Origin: Methylobacterium brachiatum
GTDB taxonomy: Bacteria > Pseudomonadota > Alphaproteobacteria > Rhizobiales > Beijerinckiaceae
Reading direction: 5' to 3'
Assembly: GCF_020523825.1 (NCBI RefSeq)
Contig: NZ_JAJALK010000006.1
Location: 1 to 64,000, forward strand
DNA: 64,000 nt
A program made the position numbers and the translations under genes. The notes under the pieces were generated by a model. It was given only the letters and a program-made list of their open reading frames with translations, made no database searches and was not told where the DNA came from. Within the stretch, counting starts at the first letter, position 1; each line of letters starts with the position of its first letter. Positions 63,919-64,000 of this stretch are shown one piece after another.

Positions 63919-64000
63919 CCTCCGACCTGCCGCCCGCCAAGATCCTGGTCGTCGACGACGAGCCGGACCTCGAGGCGCTGATCACCCAGAAATTCCGGCG
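63915..64000 (+). CDS. Second response regulator, N-terminal part
   Basis: Only 28 codons are inside the window. It starts [20 protein letters not shown], the opening of a receiver domain with its acidic pair, and continues as ALITQKFRR before the right edge cuts it. The ATG overlaps the previous stop (ATGA). In related bacteria a gene in this place often couples the receiver to an adenylate/guanylate cyclase or another output domain, but that part is outside the window. Confidence 0.75.
   Translation, partial: MTSDLPPAKILVVDDEPDLEALITQKFR

Overview
The window is very GC-rich chromosomal DNA and reads as an alphaproteobacterium of the order Hyphomicrobiales, most likely Methylobacterium or a close relative. 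Supporting signs are GapR (DUF2312), a DUF2852 protein, a TIGR02302-family protein, a HIG1-type twin-membrane protein, ftsEX beside a zinc-ribbon protein, an intracellular PHB depolymerase of the Cys-nucleophile type, etfBA followed by a 3-hydroxybutyryl-CoA dehydrogenase, and a long-form hpf next to ptsN. The genus is an inference; no rRNA is present. Genes are densely packed on both strands. I see no insertion sequence, prophage or CRISPR array.

Layout. 0-4.4 kb: a truncated Gly-rich secreted protein, a KgtP-type dicarboxylate permease, a secreted alpha/beta hydrolase, GapR and purC. 4.5-8.9 kb: a chemoreceptor with an odd start, a very AT-rich gap with a hairpin, a Crp/Fnr regulator and a PAS protein. 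9-13 kb: a ketopantoate-reductase-like protein, tRNA-Phe, yacG-maf and small genes. 13-20.7 kb: a phosphohexomutase, PHB depolymerase, TIGR02302 protein, HIG1 protein, PagL-like protein and cobalamin adenosyltransferase. 20.8-27.3 kb: etfBA and the hydroxyacyl-CoA dehydrogenase, then a quinone oxidoreductase, a Liv-type binding protein and upp. 27.8-35.6 kb: a second chemoreceptor, a TetR regulator, a thioredoxin-like protein, a glycosyltransferase and two AraC paralogues. 36-41.5 kb: ftsEX with a zinc-ribbon protein and a YdcF protein, then ptsN and hpf. 41.6-49 kb: opgGH for periplasmic glucan, small proteins and tex. 49-53.1 kb: flagellin next to a TPR/GT41 O-GlcNAc-transferase-like enzyme. 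53.4-53.7 kb: tRNA-Ser and tRNA-Gln. 54-64 kb: a trypsin-like protease, then DUF2946, PepSY membrane protein, DUF2946 and a TonB-dependent receptor, then a four-gene cascade of binding protein, histidine kinase and two response regulators joined by ATGA overlaps and running off the end.

How the genes work together. The etf genes, acyl-CoA dehydrogenase-type enzyme, PHB depolymerase and B12 adenosyltransferase fit the PHB/ethylmalonyl-CoA style carbon metabolism known in methylotrophs, but only the individual families are visible here. Envelope functions (OpgGH, FtsEX, PagL-like, TonB receptor) and motility or signalling (two chemoreceptors, flagellin, two-component genes) are prominent. The most interesting loci are the binding-protein/kinase/regulator cascade at the right edge, the DUF2946/PepSY/receptor cluster, the flagellin-glycosyltransferase pair, and the chemoreceptor whose ribosome-binding site points to a start one base out of frame.
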